Positions 27,346 through 35,955 of a DNA stretch of 64,000 nt are shown here, piece after piece; positions within the stretch are counted from its first letter, which is position 1; the number at the start of each line of letters is the position of its first letter. The translations under genes and the position numbers were made by a program. Source of the DNA: Sphingomonas sp. Ag1. Its GTDB lineage: Bacteria > Pseudomonadota > Alphaproteobacteria > Sphingomonadales > Sphingomonadaceae. The notes beneath the pieces were generated by a model. That model did not search any database and was not told the DNA's origin. It worked only from the letters and a program-made list of their open reading frames with translations. The stretch lies in assembly GCF_000980895.1 (NCBI RefSeq), contig NZ_LAZX01000094.1:744001-808000 (forward strand), written 5' to 3'.

Positions 27346-28092
27346 ATGCAGTCGGATCGATCGGCAGCCTTGTCGTGGGAGGATGTGGACGCACTGGCGG
27401 CCGAGGTAGTCGCCTATGGCGCACGCGTCGGCCTCCCCTATGTGGCGGCGCAGAGCGACCTCGGCGATCCGGTGCCGATGGCCGATCGCGACGGCCGCGC
27501 CTATGCCGAGCGGATGCCGTGGGTGTGCGCCAACGACACCTATTGGCGCAACCGCAGCCTGGCGCTGCGATCCAGCTTCCTTCACGCCGCGCGGATCTTT
27601 GCCGAGCCGATCTGGTATGCCGACGGGCGGCTGGGATCGTGGCGCGCAACGGGGCTGCTCGAGGCGATCGATTGTTCGCGGGTGACGGAGGAATTCGGCT
27701 TTACGGGCGCGCTGATCGCGCCGGTGCATCTGGCGGGCGGACAGGTGGGCACGGTGCTGTGGGTCGCGACCCAGCCGGTCGACATGCCGGCGATCTTTGC
27801 CGAATGGGCGGAGCCGCTGTTCGCGCTCGCCTATCGCCTGCTCGCCGCGCATACCGAATTGACGATGCGGCGCGTGCGCACGCCGCCGGGGCAATTGTCC
27901 GCGCGCGAGGCGCAATGCGTGCGCTGGGCCGCGGCCGGAAAGACCAATGCCGAGATCGGCACGATCCTGTCGCTGTCGGTGTCCACCGTCCGCTTCCACC
28001 TGCGCAATGCGGCGGAGAAGCTGGGCGCGACCACGCGCGCGCGGATGATCCAGATCGCCACCGGCCACGGATTCCTCGGCCCGCACGCCTGA
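27346..28092 (+). CDS. LuxR-family transcriptional regulator (quorum-sensing type fold)
   Basis: A 248-residue regulator. The C-terminal helix-turn-helix spans about 183-240 (LSAREAQCVRWAAAGKTNAEIG, then STVRFHLRNAAEKLGA), typical of quorum-sensing LuxR proteins. The N-terminal 170 residues have the alpha/beta/alpha layout of autoinducer-binding domains, but not all residues that bind acyl-homoserine lactone are evident. No luxI synthase is nearby, so it is a solo and may sense another ligand. Directly after it lie a lux-box-like repeat array and the acyl-CoA dehydrogenase gene, which it may control. Confidence 0.88.
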   Translation: MQSDRSAALSWEDVDALAAEVVAYGARVGLPYVAAQSDLGDPVPMADRDGRAYAERMPWVCANDTYWRNRSLALRSSFLHAARIFAEPIWYADGRLGSWRATGLLEAIDCSRVTEEFGFTGALIAPVHLAGGQVGTVLWVATQPVDMPAIFAEWAEPLFALAYRLLAAHTELTMRRVRTPPGQLSAREAQCVRWAAAGKTNAEIGTILSLSVSTVRFHLRNAAEKLGATTRARMIQIATGHGFLGPHA

Positions 28093-28136
28093 CAAGCCTG
28101 CTCCCTGACAAGCGTGCTCCCTGACAAGAGCGTCAG
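28089..28136. repeat. Three 16-bp units, the third a lux-box-like dyad
   Basis: Units CTGACAAGCCTGCTCC (28089-28104) and CTGACAAGCGTGCTCC (28105-28120) are followed by CTGACAAGAGCGTCAG (28121-28136). The first eight bases are identical in all three. The third unit has CTGAC/GTCAG arms and fits CT-N12-AG. The array starts inside the luxR stop codon and ends 35 bp before the acyl-CoA dehydrogenase gene. Confidence 0.75.
28121..28136. promoter_or_regulatory. Putative LuxR-type operator upstream of acyl-CoA dehydrogenase
   Basis: CTGACAAGAGCGTCAG is a 16-bp dyad in the form CT-N12-AG, followed by GTG. A second site with identical arms and spacing, also followed by GTG, is upstream of the TonB receptor (35021-35036). 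The binding protein is inferred to be the adjacent LuxR regulator. Confidence 0.5.
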
Positions 28137-28171
28137 GTGCATGGCGGGCGCGCCGCGCGCACGGTGGCGGC

Positions 28172-29320
28172 ATGGAGAGCCTGAACAGCGCAGACGCGCG
28201 CGCCTTTCGTGATGAGGTGCGCACCTTCCTGTCCGAGAAGCTGACGCCCGAGTTGCGCCGCGGCGCCCGGCGTGGGACGAGCGTGTTCCTGCACCCCGAT
28301 GTCGCCGACGCGTGGCAGCGTATCCTTCACGCGCAGGGCTGGGCCGCGCCCGACTGGCCGGTCGAATATGGCGGGACCGGCTGGAACGAGATCCAGCGCT
28401 ATATCTGGGCGGAGGAATATGCCCGCGCGCACGCGCCCGGCCTGTCACCGATGGGGCTGAAGATGGTGGCGCCGGTCATCATGCACTACGGGTCGCCCGA
28501 ACAGAAGGCGACGCTGCTGCCGCCCATCCTGTCGGGCGAGGATCGCTGGTGCCAGGGATATTCGGAGCCCGGCTCCGGATCCGACCTCGCCTCGCTGAAA
28601 CTGCGCGCCGTGCGCGACGGCGATGATTACGTGCTGAACGGCTCAAAGATCTGGACCACGCATGCGCATTTCGCCAACCGCATGTTCTGCCTGGTGCGCA
28701 CCAGCACCGAGGGGCGGCCGCAGACCGGAATCACCTTCCTGCTGCTGGAGATGAAGACGCCGGGCATCACCGTGTCGCCGATCCACACGCTGGCCGGCGA
28801 GCATGAATTCAACCAGGTGTTCTTCGACGACGTGCGCGTCCCCGTCAGCGGGCGGCTGGGCGAGGAGAATGACGGCTGGACCGTGGCGAAGCACCTTCTG
28901 ACCTTCGAACGGTCGGGCCGCTATGCGCCGGGCCTTGCCGCGTTCCTCGACATGGTGCGCGAAGCGGCGCAGGCCACCGGCTGGCTGAGCCATGAGGGCA
29001 ATCGCGAGCGGCTGGCGCGCGAGGCGATCGCGGTCGACGCGCTGCGCGCGATCGAGCTGGCCGGGCTGGAAGGCGGCGGGCCTGCCGATGCGGTGCGGCC
29101 GTCGATGCTGAAGGTGCTGGGCACCGAGGCGTCGCAGCGGATCGACCTGCTGGCGCTGGAAATCGCCGCCGGCTGGGAGGGCGACCACGAGGACGCGCCC
29201 GACGCGATCGCGATCGCCATGCCCAAATATCTGAACAATCGCGCCGCCAGCATCTACGCCGGGTCGAACGAGATCCAGCGTGACCTGATCGCGCGAGTCG
29301 TGGTGGATCAGGCGGCCTGA
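28172..29320 (+). CDS. Acyl-CoA dehydrogenase
   Basis: FAD-dependent enzyme that introduces a C2-C3 double bond in an acyl-CoA. Full three-domain protein of 382 residues: helical N-domain, FAD contact WCQGYSEPGSGSDLAS and WTTHAHFA in the beta-domain, and C-terminal helical domain with IYAGSNEIQRDLI. The type resembles the large subunit of pimeloyl-CoA dehydrogenase and the side-chain dehydrogenases of sterol catabolism, which pair with a second, non-identical subunit. The short dehydrogenase at 30110-30853 is a possible partner. Substrate unknown. Confidence 0.9.
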   Translation: MESLNSADARAFRDEVRTFLSEKLTPELRRGARRGTSVFLHPDVADAWQRILHAQGWAAPDWPVEYGGTGWNEIQRYIWAEEYARAHAPGLSPMGLKMVAPVIMHYGSPEQKATLLPPILSGEDRWCQGYSEPGSGSDLASLKLRAVRDGDDYVLNGSKIWTTHAHFANRMFCLVRTSTEGRPQTGITFLLLEMKTPGITVSPIHTLAGEHEFNQVFFDDVRVPVSGRLGEENDGWTVAKHLLTFERSGRYAPGLAAFLDMVREAAQATGWLSHEGNRERLAREAIAVDALRAIELAGLEGGGPADAVRPSMLKVLGTEASQRIDLLALEIAAGWEGDHEDAPDAIAIAMPKYLNNRAASIYAGSNEIQRDLIARVVVDQAA

Positions 29321-29380
29321 CCGGGAAACCGTCGCCTTCCACGGTTCACGGGGCGAGCGGCGGCGAGAACGGTGACGGGA

Positions 29381-29563
29381 TCATCGATCCGCATGCCCCG
29401 GAAGGCTCAAGGTGAGGACGAAACAGCAGCCGCCGCGCTCGGCGAGATGGGCGGGCTTGGGAACTTCGGGAATACCCAGCAGACCGGCGTAGAAGCGGCG
29501 TGCCGCATCTTCGCCGCCGGGCGGCATGGCAAGTTGAACATGGTCTGGCGCCTCGACTGGCAT
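29381..29563 (-). pseudogene. Truncated VOC (glyoxalase-like) protein
   Basis: Only the first 60 or so residues of a VOC domain remain. VEAPDHVQLAMPPGGEDAA, RFYAGLLGIPEVPKP and LAERGGCCF match the first half of the domain; after this the frame runs into LTLSLPGHADR and a stop. A complete VOC protein has about 115-140 residues with a second beta-alpha-beta-beta-beta repeat, which is missing. A good GGGGGAGGGG ribosome site precedes the ATG, so the remnant may still be translated. The 3' boundary lies close to the acyl-CoA dehydrogenase end, suggesting a deletion. Confidence 0.65.
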
Positions 29564-29676
29564 TTCACCCCTCCCCCGGATAACCCGCACATGGTGACCG
29601 GTGCGCGCATCCTTCAAGAATTGCCCCCGGCGCCGAGGCATGTTGCCGTTTGGCCGCGCACCTGTTGTGATGGGGC

Positions 29677-30090
29677 ATGATACGGGCTTTTGCCAGATCG
29701 GTACTCGCCGGCGCGCTCGTCGGGGCGGCGCCCTATCTGCTCTTTTCCACCTTCTTCGCGCTGCTGGGCCTGACCCGGGTCGAGCGCGCCACCGACGTTC
29801 CGGCCTCGCTGCTGCTGGCGATCGCGCCGCTTCTGGTGGCAGCGCCGATCGTGGCGGGCGGCGCGCTGCTGATCGGTCTGCCGTTCACGGCGTGGCTGAC
29901 CCGCCATGATCGCGAAAGCGCGCTGGCCTATATTGCGGGCGGCCTTGTCGCCGGGGCAGCATTCGCCGCGCTGCTCGTCTTCGTGATCGACGTGCGCGAT
30001 GGTTACTGGCTCGCTGGCCTCGGCGCGGCGAGCGGCGGCGTAACCGGCTGGACCTGGTGGGCGTCCGCGCGACGGCCGGACGCCCGTTAA
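29677..30090 (+). CDS. Small membrane protein of unknown function
   Basis: A 137-residue protein with about four hydrophobic segments (8-30, 44-70, 83-105, 110-128) and short polar ends, including an acidic/basic loop TRHDRESA. I recognise no family. The codon use is like the neighbours, which favours a real gene. It lies between the VOC remnant and the convergent short acyl-CoA dehydrogenase, 19 bp away. Confidence 0.62.
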   Translation: MIRAFARSVLAGALVGAAPYLLFSTFFALLGLTRVERATDVPASLLLAIAPLLVAAPIVAGGALLIGLPFTAWLTRHDRESALAYIAGGLVAGAAFAALLVFVIDVRDGYWLAGLGAASGGVTGWTWWASARRPDAR

Positions 30091-30109
30091 GACCGGATCA
30101 GGGGATTCG

Positions 30110-30853
30110 TCAGGCGGCGTAGCGTCGCAGGTGATGGCGGGCGGTGCCGTCGCCTTGCGCCAGCGTGCGCGCGCGGCGGAAATAGCCGCCAAGCCGCAAC
30201 TCCGCGGTCAGCCCCATCGCGCCGTGGATCTGCACCGCGCCCTCCCCGATCAGGCGAGCGGCGTCGTCGCAAACAACGCGTGCGGCGGACACCGCCCGCG
30301 CACGGCCGGTCTCATCGCCGTCGAACGAGGTGATCGCAGCAGCCGTGATCGCCTCTGCCTGCTCAAGGATCATCGCCATGTCGGCCATGCGATGGCGCAG
30401 CGCCTGGAAGCTGGCGATCGCGACCCCGAACTGGCGGCGCTCCTTGGAGAAGGTCGCGGCGTCGCGCAGCATCGTGCGGCACAGGCCGACGATCTCCGCG
30501 CAATGCAGCACGGTCAGCGCGTCCTCGGCCCATTGGCCCTCGCGCGGCTCCCTTGCACGCGCGAGCGCCGCGACGTCGGCATCCGCACGCGGGCCATTCT
30601 CCCCCCGCGCACCCAACCGGGTCGCAACCCAATGTTCCGCCCAGGGCAAGGCAGCGTTCGCGCGCCCGAAGGCAGCCGCAACGACCGCCGCATCGCGCAG
30701 GTCGGTGCCAAGCCCCTCCTCGTCCGCCGACACGCCCAATTGGCCGAGCCCGGTGTCCACCACGGCCGCCTGCCAGTCAGCCCCGTTGGAAAGGGCAACG
30801 TCCAGCGTCTCGGCCAGCATCCGCTGTTCGTCGGTGCGTGCGAAGCTCGTCAA
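30110..30853 (-). CDS. Acyl-CoA dehydrogenase-like protein lacking the middle beta-domain
   Basis: A 247-residue protein of the acyl-CoA dehydrogenase family, much shorter than the usual 340-400. Residues 1-75 match the N-terminal helical domain (DEQRMLAETL, then LGQLGVSADEEGLG). A linker follows, and residues 112-247 match the C-terminal four-helix domain (FSKERRQFGVAIASFQALRHRMADM and EGAVQIHGAMGLT). The roughly 90-residue FAD-binding beta-domain is absent. It may act as a partner subunit rather than a catalyst, or be an internal deletion. The start is a TTG overlapping the ligase stop; TTG usage is inferred. Confidence 0.78.
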   Translation of the reverse strand: MTSFARTDEQRMLAETLDVALSNGADWQAAVVDTGLGQLGVSADEEGLGTDLRDAAVVAAAFGRANAALPWAEHWVATRLGARGENGPRADADVAALARAREPREGQWAEDALTVLHCAEIVGLCRTMLRDAATFSKERRQFGVAIASFQALRHRMADMAMILEQAEAITAAAITSFDGDETGRARAVSAARVVCDDAARLIGEGAVQIHGAMGLTAELRLGGYFRRARTLAQGDGTARHHLRRYAA

Positions 30854-32382
30854 TTCACTCTCCGTTCGTGGCCGGACCAGAAAGGCTCGCGCAGCGTGCG
30901 CCGCAGGATCTTGCCCGACGGGTTGCGCGGCAGCGCCTCGATGAACTCGACGCTCTTTGGGCATTTGAACCCGGCGATCCGCTCGCGGGCATGGGTGATG
31001 ATCGCATCGCCGTCGCATTCGGCGCCGGGCTTCAACACCACCATCGCCTTCACCGCCTCACCCCATTTGGGGTCGGGGACGCCGATCACGGCGACGTCCG
31101 CCACGGCGGGATGGCCGTAGATCGCGCTTTCCACCTCGGCGGGATAGACGTTCTCCGCGCCGGTGATGATCATGTCCTTGATGCGGTCCTGGATGTAGAG
31201 ATAGCCCTCCTCATCGAGGATCCCCGCGTCGCCGGTGCGCAGCCATCCATCGCCGATCAGCGCCTTGGCGCTTTCCTCCGGCTTGTTCCAATAGCCGCGC
31301 GTGTTGTTTGGGCTGCGGATCGCGACCTCGCCGATCTCGCCGGGCGGCAGCGTGTTGCCATCCTCGTCGATGATCTTCAGCTCGACGCCAGGCAGCGCCT
31401 TTCCGGCAGCGGTCATCTTGTGCTCGCGCCCGGGCAGGTGATCCTCCGGCGGCAGAGCGACGATCGAACCCCACGTCTCGGTCATGCCATAGACCTGGAC
31501 GAAGCCGCAGCCGATCCGCTCGACTGCCTGCTGCAACAGCGGCAGCGGGATCGGGCTGGCGCCGTAGGACAGCGTCTCGATCGAGGAGAAATCGGCGCTC
31601 GCCGCCTTGGGATGCTGGAGCATCAGGCCGATCGCGGCCGGAACCAGGAACAGCCGGCGGACGCGATGCTCGGCAATCGCGTCCATCACCGCGCCGGCAT
31701 CATATTCGGCGTGGATGATGAGTTCTTGCCCGCTGTTGACGGCGCCGAGCGCGACGCCGACGCCGCCGATATGGCCGTAGGGCATCGCGATGATCGTGGT
31801 GTCACCCGGATCAGCGAGCAGCCAGTCGATCCGCGCGTCGATCTGCTTCTGCCGCTGCTGAATGCCATTGGCGTGGCTCAGCATCACGCCCTTGGGCGCG
31901 CCGGTGGTGCCCGAGGTGTAAAGCTGGAGCACCACGTCGTCCTCGGTGACGGTCACCGGCGGCGGCGTGCTGCTCTGCGCGTCGCGCCAGCGGGCGAAGC
32001 CGTCGTCCATGACCACCACCTGCGCGGCCGGAAAGTCGCGGGCGAAGGCAGGCTCGACAAACAGCGTCTGCGCACCGGAATCGCCCAGGATGCCGTCCAC
32101 TTCAGCGGGGGCCAGCCGCCAGATGATCGGCACCAGCACCATGCCAGCGCGGGCAGTGCCGAGCGCCAGTTCGACCGCCCAGTCGCTGTTCTTACCGACA
32201 TAGGCGACGCGATCACCGTGCTTCAGCCCCATCGCCAGTAGACCGTTGGCGATCTGCGACGCATGGGCATCGAAGGTCGCATAATCGGTCACCCGGTCCT
32301 CGAACCGAAGCGCCACCTGCTGCGGCCGTTCCGCCGCGTGCCGCGCCAGTGCCTCACCGAATGTCGGCGGCAAGTTCGTCAT
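30850..32382 (-). CDS. Acyl-CoA synthetase (AMP-forming)
   Basis: ANL-superfamily ligase, 510 residues, which activates a carboxylic acid with ATP and CoA. The P-loop is LYTSGTTGAPKGVMLSH; VYGMTETWG, the GDAGILDEEGYLYIQDRIKD hinge and the C-terminal lysine in RNPSGKILRR are all present. The family resembles long-chain or medium-chain acyl ligases; the acid is not known. Downstream is the domain-lacking dehydrogenase, coupled by a one-base-offset overlap. It lies 26 bp downstream of the TonB receptor gene and is probably co-transcribed with it. Confidence 0.92.
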   Translation of the reverse strand: MTNLPPTFGEALARHAAERPQQVALRFEDRVTDYATFDAHASQIANGLLAMGLKHGDRVAYVGKNSDWAVELALGTARAGMVLVPIIWRLAPAEVDGILGDSGAQTLFVEPAFARDFPAAQVVVMDDGFARWRDAQSSTPPPVTVTEDDVVLQLYTSGTTGAPKGVMLSHANGIQQRQKQIDARIDWLLADPGDTTIIAMPYGHIGGVGVALGAVNSGQELIIHAEYDAGAVMDAIAEHRVRRLFLVPAAIGLMLQHPKAASADFSSIETLSYGASPIPLPLLQQAVERIGCGFVQVYGMTETWGSIVALPPEDHLPGREHKMTAAGKALPGVELKIIDEDGNTLPPGEIGEVAIRSPNNTRGYWNKPEESAKALIGDGWLRTGDAGILDEEGYLYIQDRIKDMIITGAENVYPAEVESAIYGHPAVADVAVIGVPDPKWGEAVKAMVVLKPGAECDGDAIITHARERIAGFKCPKSVEFIEALPRNPSGKILRRTLREPFWSGHERRVN

Positions 32383-32408
32383 GCCTCTCCCGCTCCTCTC
32401 TCCACGCC

Positions 32409-34937
32409 TCAGAACCGGAAGGTCGCGGTGGCACCGTATGTGCGGACCTGGCCCGGGAAGCGCACGACGATGTTGGCGTTGCTGGCGACCGCGTTCCAGT
32501 AGTATTCGTCGAAGAGGTTGCGACCCCAGACGTTCACCGCCCAGCTTTCGTCCGCCGCCTTCACGCCGAAGCCGGCGTTGACCACCGCGTACGGCTTGAT
32601 GTCGTACAGCGGATTGAATTCGAAGATCGTCGTCTGGCGCGACTGCCAGCGTACGTTCGCATTGGCGGTGAAGCTGACGTCGTCATTGACCGGCTGGTCG
32701 AACAGCGCGGTGCCCGACAGCGTCCATTCCGGGCTGTAGATGAAGCGCGCACCGTCGAAATCCTGCGGGCGGCCGGCGGCGTTGGTGCCGACATAGCCGT
32801 TGATCCGCGTCTTCAGCCACAAGGCGTTCGCCATCAGCGTCAGCGGGCGGGCGGGGCGGACGGTCAGCTCGCCCTCGATGCCATAAGCCTCCGACTTCGG
32901 AATGTTATCCAGCCGAGCGAGCGCGGTGTAGATCGGATCAGCGAAATAGGCGCTGATCTGCTTGTCCTTATAGTCGTAATAGAAGCCGGCGACGTTCAGC
33001 TGCACGCGGCGATCGAGGAAGCCGAGCTTCGCACCGATTTCGTAGGCGGTCAGCCGCTCCTGCTTGGCCGGCAGGTTCTGCGCCGCGTTGCTGGCCGCGT
33101 TGATCGGCGAGGTGCCCGACTTATACCCGCGCGAGATCGAGGCGTAGAACAATGTCGTCGCGTTGGGCGTGAAGTCGAGCGCTGCGCGCCACGCGAAATT
33201 GTCCTCGTCCAGCCGCGAGTTGACGATGCCGAAGCTGTTGGTCGCCGGATTGAAGGTGTTGCAGTCGTTGCGGCCGATCGGCGCGGCGAGCGGCTGCGTC
33301 GGGTTGAACAGCTGCTGATAGAGGCCGCGGTTGAACAGGTTGATGTTGGTCTGCATGCTGCCGTTGAAATCGCGCGAGCAGCCGGTGAATTTCTGCAGAT
33401 CCTGTGTGTAGCGCGCGCCCAGCGTGAGCTTCACGAGGTCTAAGAAGGCATAGTCGCCATTGGCGAAGATGCTCCACGTCGTCGTGTCGAACGCGCCTTC
33501 GTCACGATAGGTGCGGAACGTCGTCGCCGCATCGGCCAGCGTATAGCCGAAGGTGTTGATCGGCGAGTTGATCAACTGCGACGTCGCGAAGCGGAGCAGC
33601 GCGGAATTGGCATTCTCGCCCAGCAGCGTGCGGTTCGTGTCGCGGATCTTGTCCTTGGCGTAATAGCCGCCGACCAGCCAGTTGAAGCCGGGGCCATCGC
33701 CCTCGACGCGAAGCTCCTGCGCGAAGCTCTTGATGTTACCGTCCGCCTCCTGGATCAGCACCTCGTTGGGGATGCCGGACCAGTCGAACGTCGCCTTGCG
33801 ATCGAACTCGTTATAGCCGGTCAGCGAGACCGCGCGGACATTGTCCGAAATGTCGAGTTGGACGCGCGCCTTCAGCCCGATGAAGTAATTGTCCTCGGCC
33901 AGCGGCCCCTTCAGGCCAGCACCGCGACCGATATCGGCGGAGCGGCGCGCATAGGGCGCCCAGTCTGCCTGGCTGCCGCTGGTCGGGCGGTTGGCTGCGA
34001 TATAGGCCGCCGCGCCGGGCGCGTTGAAGTTGCTCGCCGCGCCGCCGCTGCCCGGCGTCGTGGCGGGGGTGAAGCCGATCGCCTGGCCCGCCACCGTGTC
34101 CGACTTGTTGACCCAATAGGTGGCCGACACGTCGATTTCGAACGGACCCGGCTGCGCCGCCAGCGAGCCGCGCACGCCGTACCGCTTCACGCGGCCAAGC
34201 CGCTCGTTGGGGCGGCTGTTGCTGATCTGCCAGCCCTCGTTGCTGAGATCGACGCGATAGCCGATGCGGCCCTGGATACCCTCGGCGATCGGGCCAGTGA
34301 CATAGCCGCCGACATTGAAGGTCTGGTAGTTGCCGACATCGACCGACATCGCACCCGACGCATCCTCGCTCGGCTTGCCGGTGACGAAGTTGATGAGGCC
34401 GGCGGTGGTGTTGCGGCCGTAGAGCGTACCCTGCGGCCCCTTCAGCACCTCGACCCGCTCGATATCGATCAGCGGGCCGGTGTTCATGATCGGATAGGCA
34501 TAGGCGACCTCGTCGACATAGGTGCCGACGGTCGACTGGGCCGACAGGTTGATCGAATTGAAGCCGATGCCGCGCAGCGTGTAGGTGGGCACGCCCTGGT
34601 AGCTTTGCGCGACGGTGAAGCTGGGGACGACCGCGGTCAGGTCACGCACGTTCTGGACGCGCAATTCCTGCAGCGTCTCGGACTCCAGCGCCTGCACTGA
34701 AATGCCGACCCGGTTGATCGATTCCGCGCGCCGCTGCGCCGTAACGACGATGTCGCCGAGCGCGGCGTCACTTGGCCGTGTCTGCTGACTGGTCGTTGCC
34801 GGCGCTTCCTCCTGCGCCGGCGCGGTGGCATCGGGCGCGCCCGCCGCCGCGTCCTGCGCCTGCGCGGCGCCTGCCATCACCGCCAAGATGCTGGCGCCCA
34901 AATACATCGCCCGGCGCGTACGGCCCATTGCGGTCAT
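32409..34937 (-). CDS. TonB-dependent outer-membrane receptor
   Basis: Outer-membrane active transporter, 842 residues. Signal peptide residues 1-27 (ends GAAQAQ), TonB-box region GDIVVTAQRR, plug domain to about residue 200 with LRGIGFNSINLSAQ and VLKGPQGTLYGRNTTAG, then a 22-strand barrel that ends in VRTYGATATFRF. Sphingomonads use many such receptors to take up large or hydrophobic substrates. The next genes are an acyl-CoA ligase and a dehydrogenase, so the cargo is probably a carboxylate destined for beta-oxidation. A lux-box-like dyad lies 84 bp upstream. Confidence 0.94.
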   Translation of the reverse strand: MTAMGRTRRAMYLGASILAVMAGAAQAQDAAAGAPDATAPAQEEAPATTSQQTRPSDAALGDIVVTAQRRAESINRVGISVQALESETLQELRVQNVRDLTAVVPSFTVAQSYQGVPTYTLRGIGFNSINLSAQSTVGTYVDEVAYAYPIMNTGPLIDIERVEVLKGPQGTLYGRNTTAGLINFVTGKPSEDASGAMSVDVGNYQTFNVGGYVTGPIAEGIQGRIGYRVDLSNEGWQISNSRPNERLGRVKRYGVRGSLAAQPGPFEIDVSATYWVNKSDTVAGQAIGFTPATTPGSGGAASNFNAPGAAAYIAANRPTSGSQADWAPYARRSADIGRGAGLKGPLAEDNYFIGLKARVQLDISDNVRAVSLTGYNEFDRKATFDWSGIPNEVLIQEADGNIKSFAQELRVEGDGPGFNWLVGGYYAKDKIRDTNRTLLGENANSALLRFATSQLINSPINTFGYTLADAATTFRTYRDEGAFDTTTWSIFANGDYAFLDLVKLTLGARYTQDLQKFTGCSRDFNGSMQTNINLFNRGLYQQLFNPTQPLAAPIGRNDCNTFNPATNSFGIVNSRLDEDNFAWRAALDFTPNATTLFYASISRGYKSGTSPINAASNAAQNLPAKQERLTAYEIGAKLGFLDRRVQLNVAGFYYDYKDKQISAYFADPIYTALARLDNIPKSEAYGIEGELTVRPARPLTLMANALWLKTRINGYVGTNAAGRPQDFDGARFIYSPEWTLSGTALFDQPVNDDVSFTANANVRWQSRQTTIFEFNPLYDIKPYAVVNAGFGVKAADESWAVNVWGRNLFDEYYWNAVASNANIVVRFPGQVRTYGATATFRF

Positions 34938-35020
34938 CGATCCTCTCCCCGATCAAAGCTCAAGCGCCCTTTTCGGGCGTCTTCATCCTGTTCTACTAGC
35001 AGCGCCGCCGGGCGCAGCGC

Positions 35021-35036
35021 CTGACACCTGTGTCAG
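35021..35036. promoter_or_regulatory. Lux-box-like dyad upstream of the TonB receptor
   Basis: CTGACACCTGTGTCAG is a near-perfect palindrome (outer arms CCTGACAC/GTGTCAGG at 35020-35037) and fits CT-N12-AG. It has the same arms and spacing as 28121-28136. It overlaps the stop codon of the DUF2236 gene and lies upstream of the TonB receptor. Confidence 0.5.
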
Positions 35037-35947
35037 GTGGCGGGCGCGGACTGTGTGCCGATCCCGGCGTGGCCCAGCATCCGCGCCTGCGCGCGCGGCG
35101 AGCGCCAAGCGAAATCGCCCGGCAGGCCGAGCCGCCGTGCCGCCTGCCACGCGGGCGAACGCGGGTCGCGCACCCGGTCTGCGAGCGTGCCGGCTGCGAG
35201 CAGCATCAACCGGTCGCTGCGCCGCAGATCATAGTCGGCGCCAAGCTCCAGTCGCTGGCGCACCGCCGTCGGCAGCAGCGACACCGCCGCACGGGCGAGC
35301 GCCTGGTGAAGGAAGCGCGGCACGGCCGGCGCGGCCTTCCCCGACTGGATGATCGCCAGGAATTCCAGGTTGATCGGGTGCGGCTCAAACCGCGGCAACA
35401 GCCGGTCCAGCATGGCGAAGAAATCGTCATCGCTGGTGAGCGGGTTCTCCACGCCGTACAGGCGCACCACGGGTTCGCCGTCGCGGTAGTAGGCGCTTCG
35501 CTCCGCCTCGCTGAGCGGTGCGACGAAGCGATGATAGGCCTCCAGGAAGCCATAGGCCGCGGTGGCGCTGACCCAGTCAAGCAACTCGGGATCAAGCGCG
35601 CGATAGGCTTCGCCGCCGGGCGTCTCGCCGGTCACCTTGCGGTGCATGCGATTGACGCCGCCGATGATCCGCCGCGCCGTGCTCGCCGGCCCGAATACGC
35701 CCGCCATGGCGGCAACACCGGTCCGCTTCGACCGGCCGATCGGATCGACCTTGTAGGTGGAATGGTCCCACACGCCCGAGCGTATCCGCGCGTCGGCGAA
35801 CTCCAGCAGCACCGCCGCCACGCCGCCGACCGCGATCGCCACCGGGTTCTTGAACACGCGCCATTGCGGCGACGTCGGCGGGACGAGCGACGCCTCCCCC
35901 ACCGGGTTCGCGTAATCCACCTGATAGCCCCGATGCGCGACTGACAT
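35033..35947 (-). CDS. DUF2236 (MpaB/Lcp-like) oxygenase-family protein
   Basis: A 304-residue protein of the DUF2236 family, which includes the rubber oxygenase Lcp and the fungal MpaB. ARRIIGGVNRMHRKVTGE, LDPELLDWVSATAAYGFLEAY and RLYGVENPLTSDD match the family. Members are thought to bind haem and oxidise lipid or polyisoprenoid substrates, although most bacterial members are uncharacterised. It lies on the same strand as the TonB receptor and divergent from the TetR gene, with a 16-bp inverted repeat between. The start ATG 35947 was chosen because upstream codons lack similarity. Confidence 0.82.
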   Translation of the reverse strand: MSVAHRGYQVDYANPVGEASLVPPTSPQWRVFKNPVAIAVGGVAAVLLEFADARIRSGVWDHSTYKVDPIGRSKRTGVAAMAGVFGPASTARRIIGGVNRMHRKVTGETPGGEAYRALDPELLDWVSATAAYGFLEAYHRFVAPLSEAERSAYYRDGEPVVRLYGVENPLTSDDDFFAMLDRLLPRFEPHPINLEFLAIIQSGKAAPAVPRFLHQALARAAVSLLPTAVRQRLELGADYDLRRSDRLMLLAAGTLADRVRDPRSPAWQAARRLGLPGDFAWRSPRAQARMLGHAGIGTQSAPAT

Positions 35948-35955
35948 AAACAATT

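Noticed and set aside
28089-28136. CRISPR-like array
   Set aside because: The units are 16 bp, directly adjacent without spacers, and only three in number.
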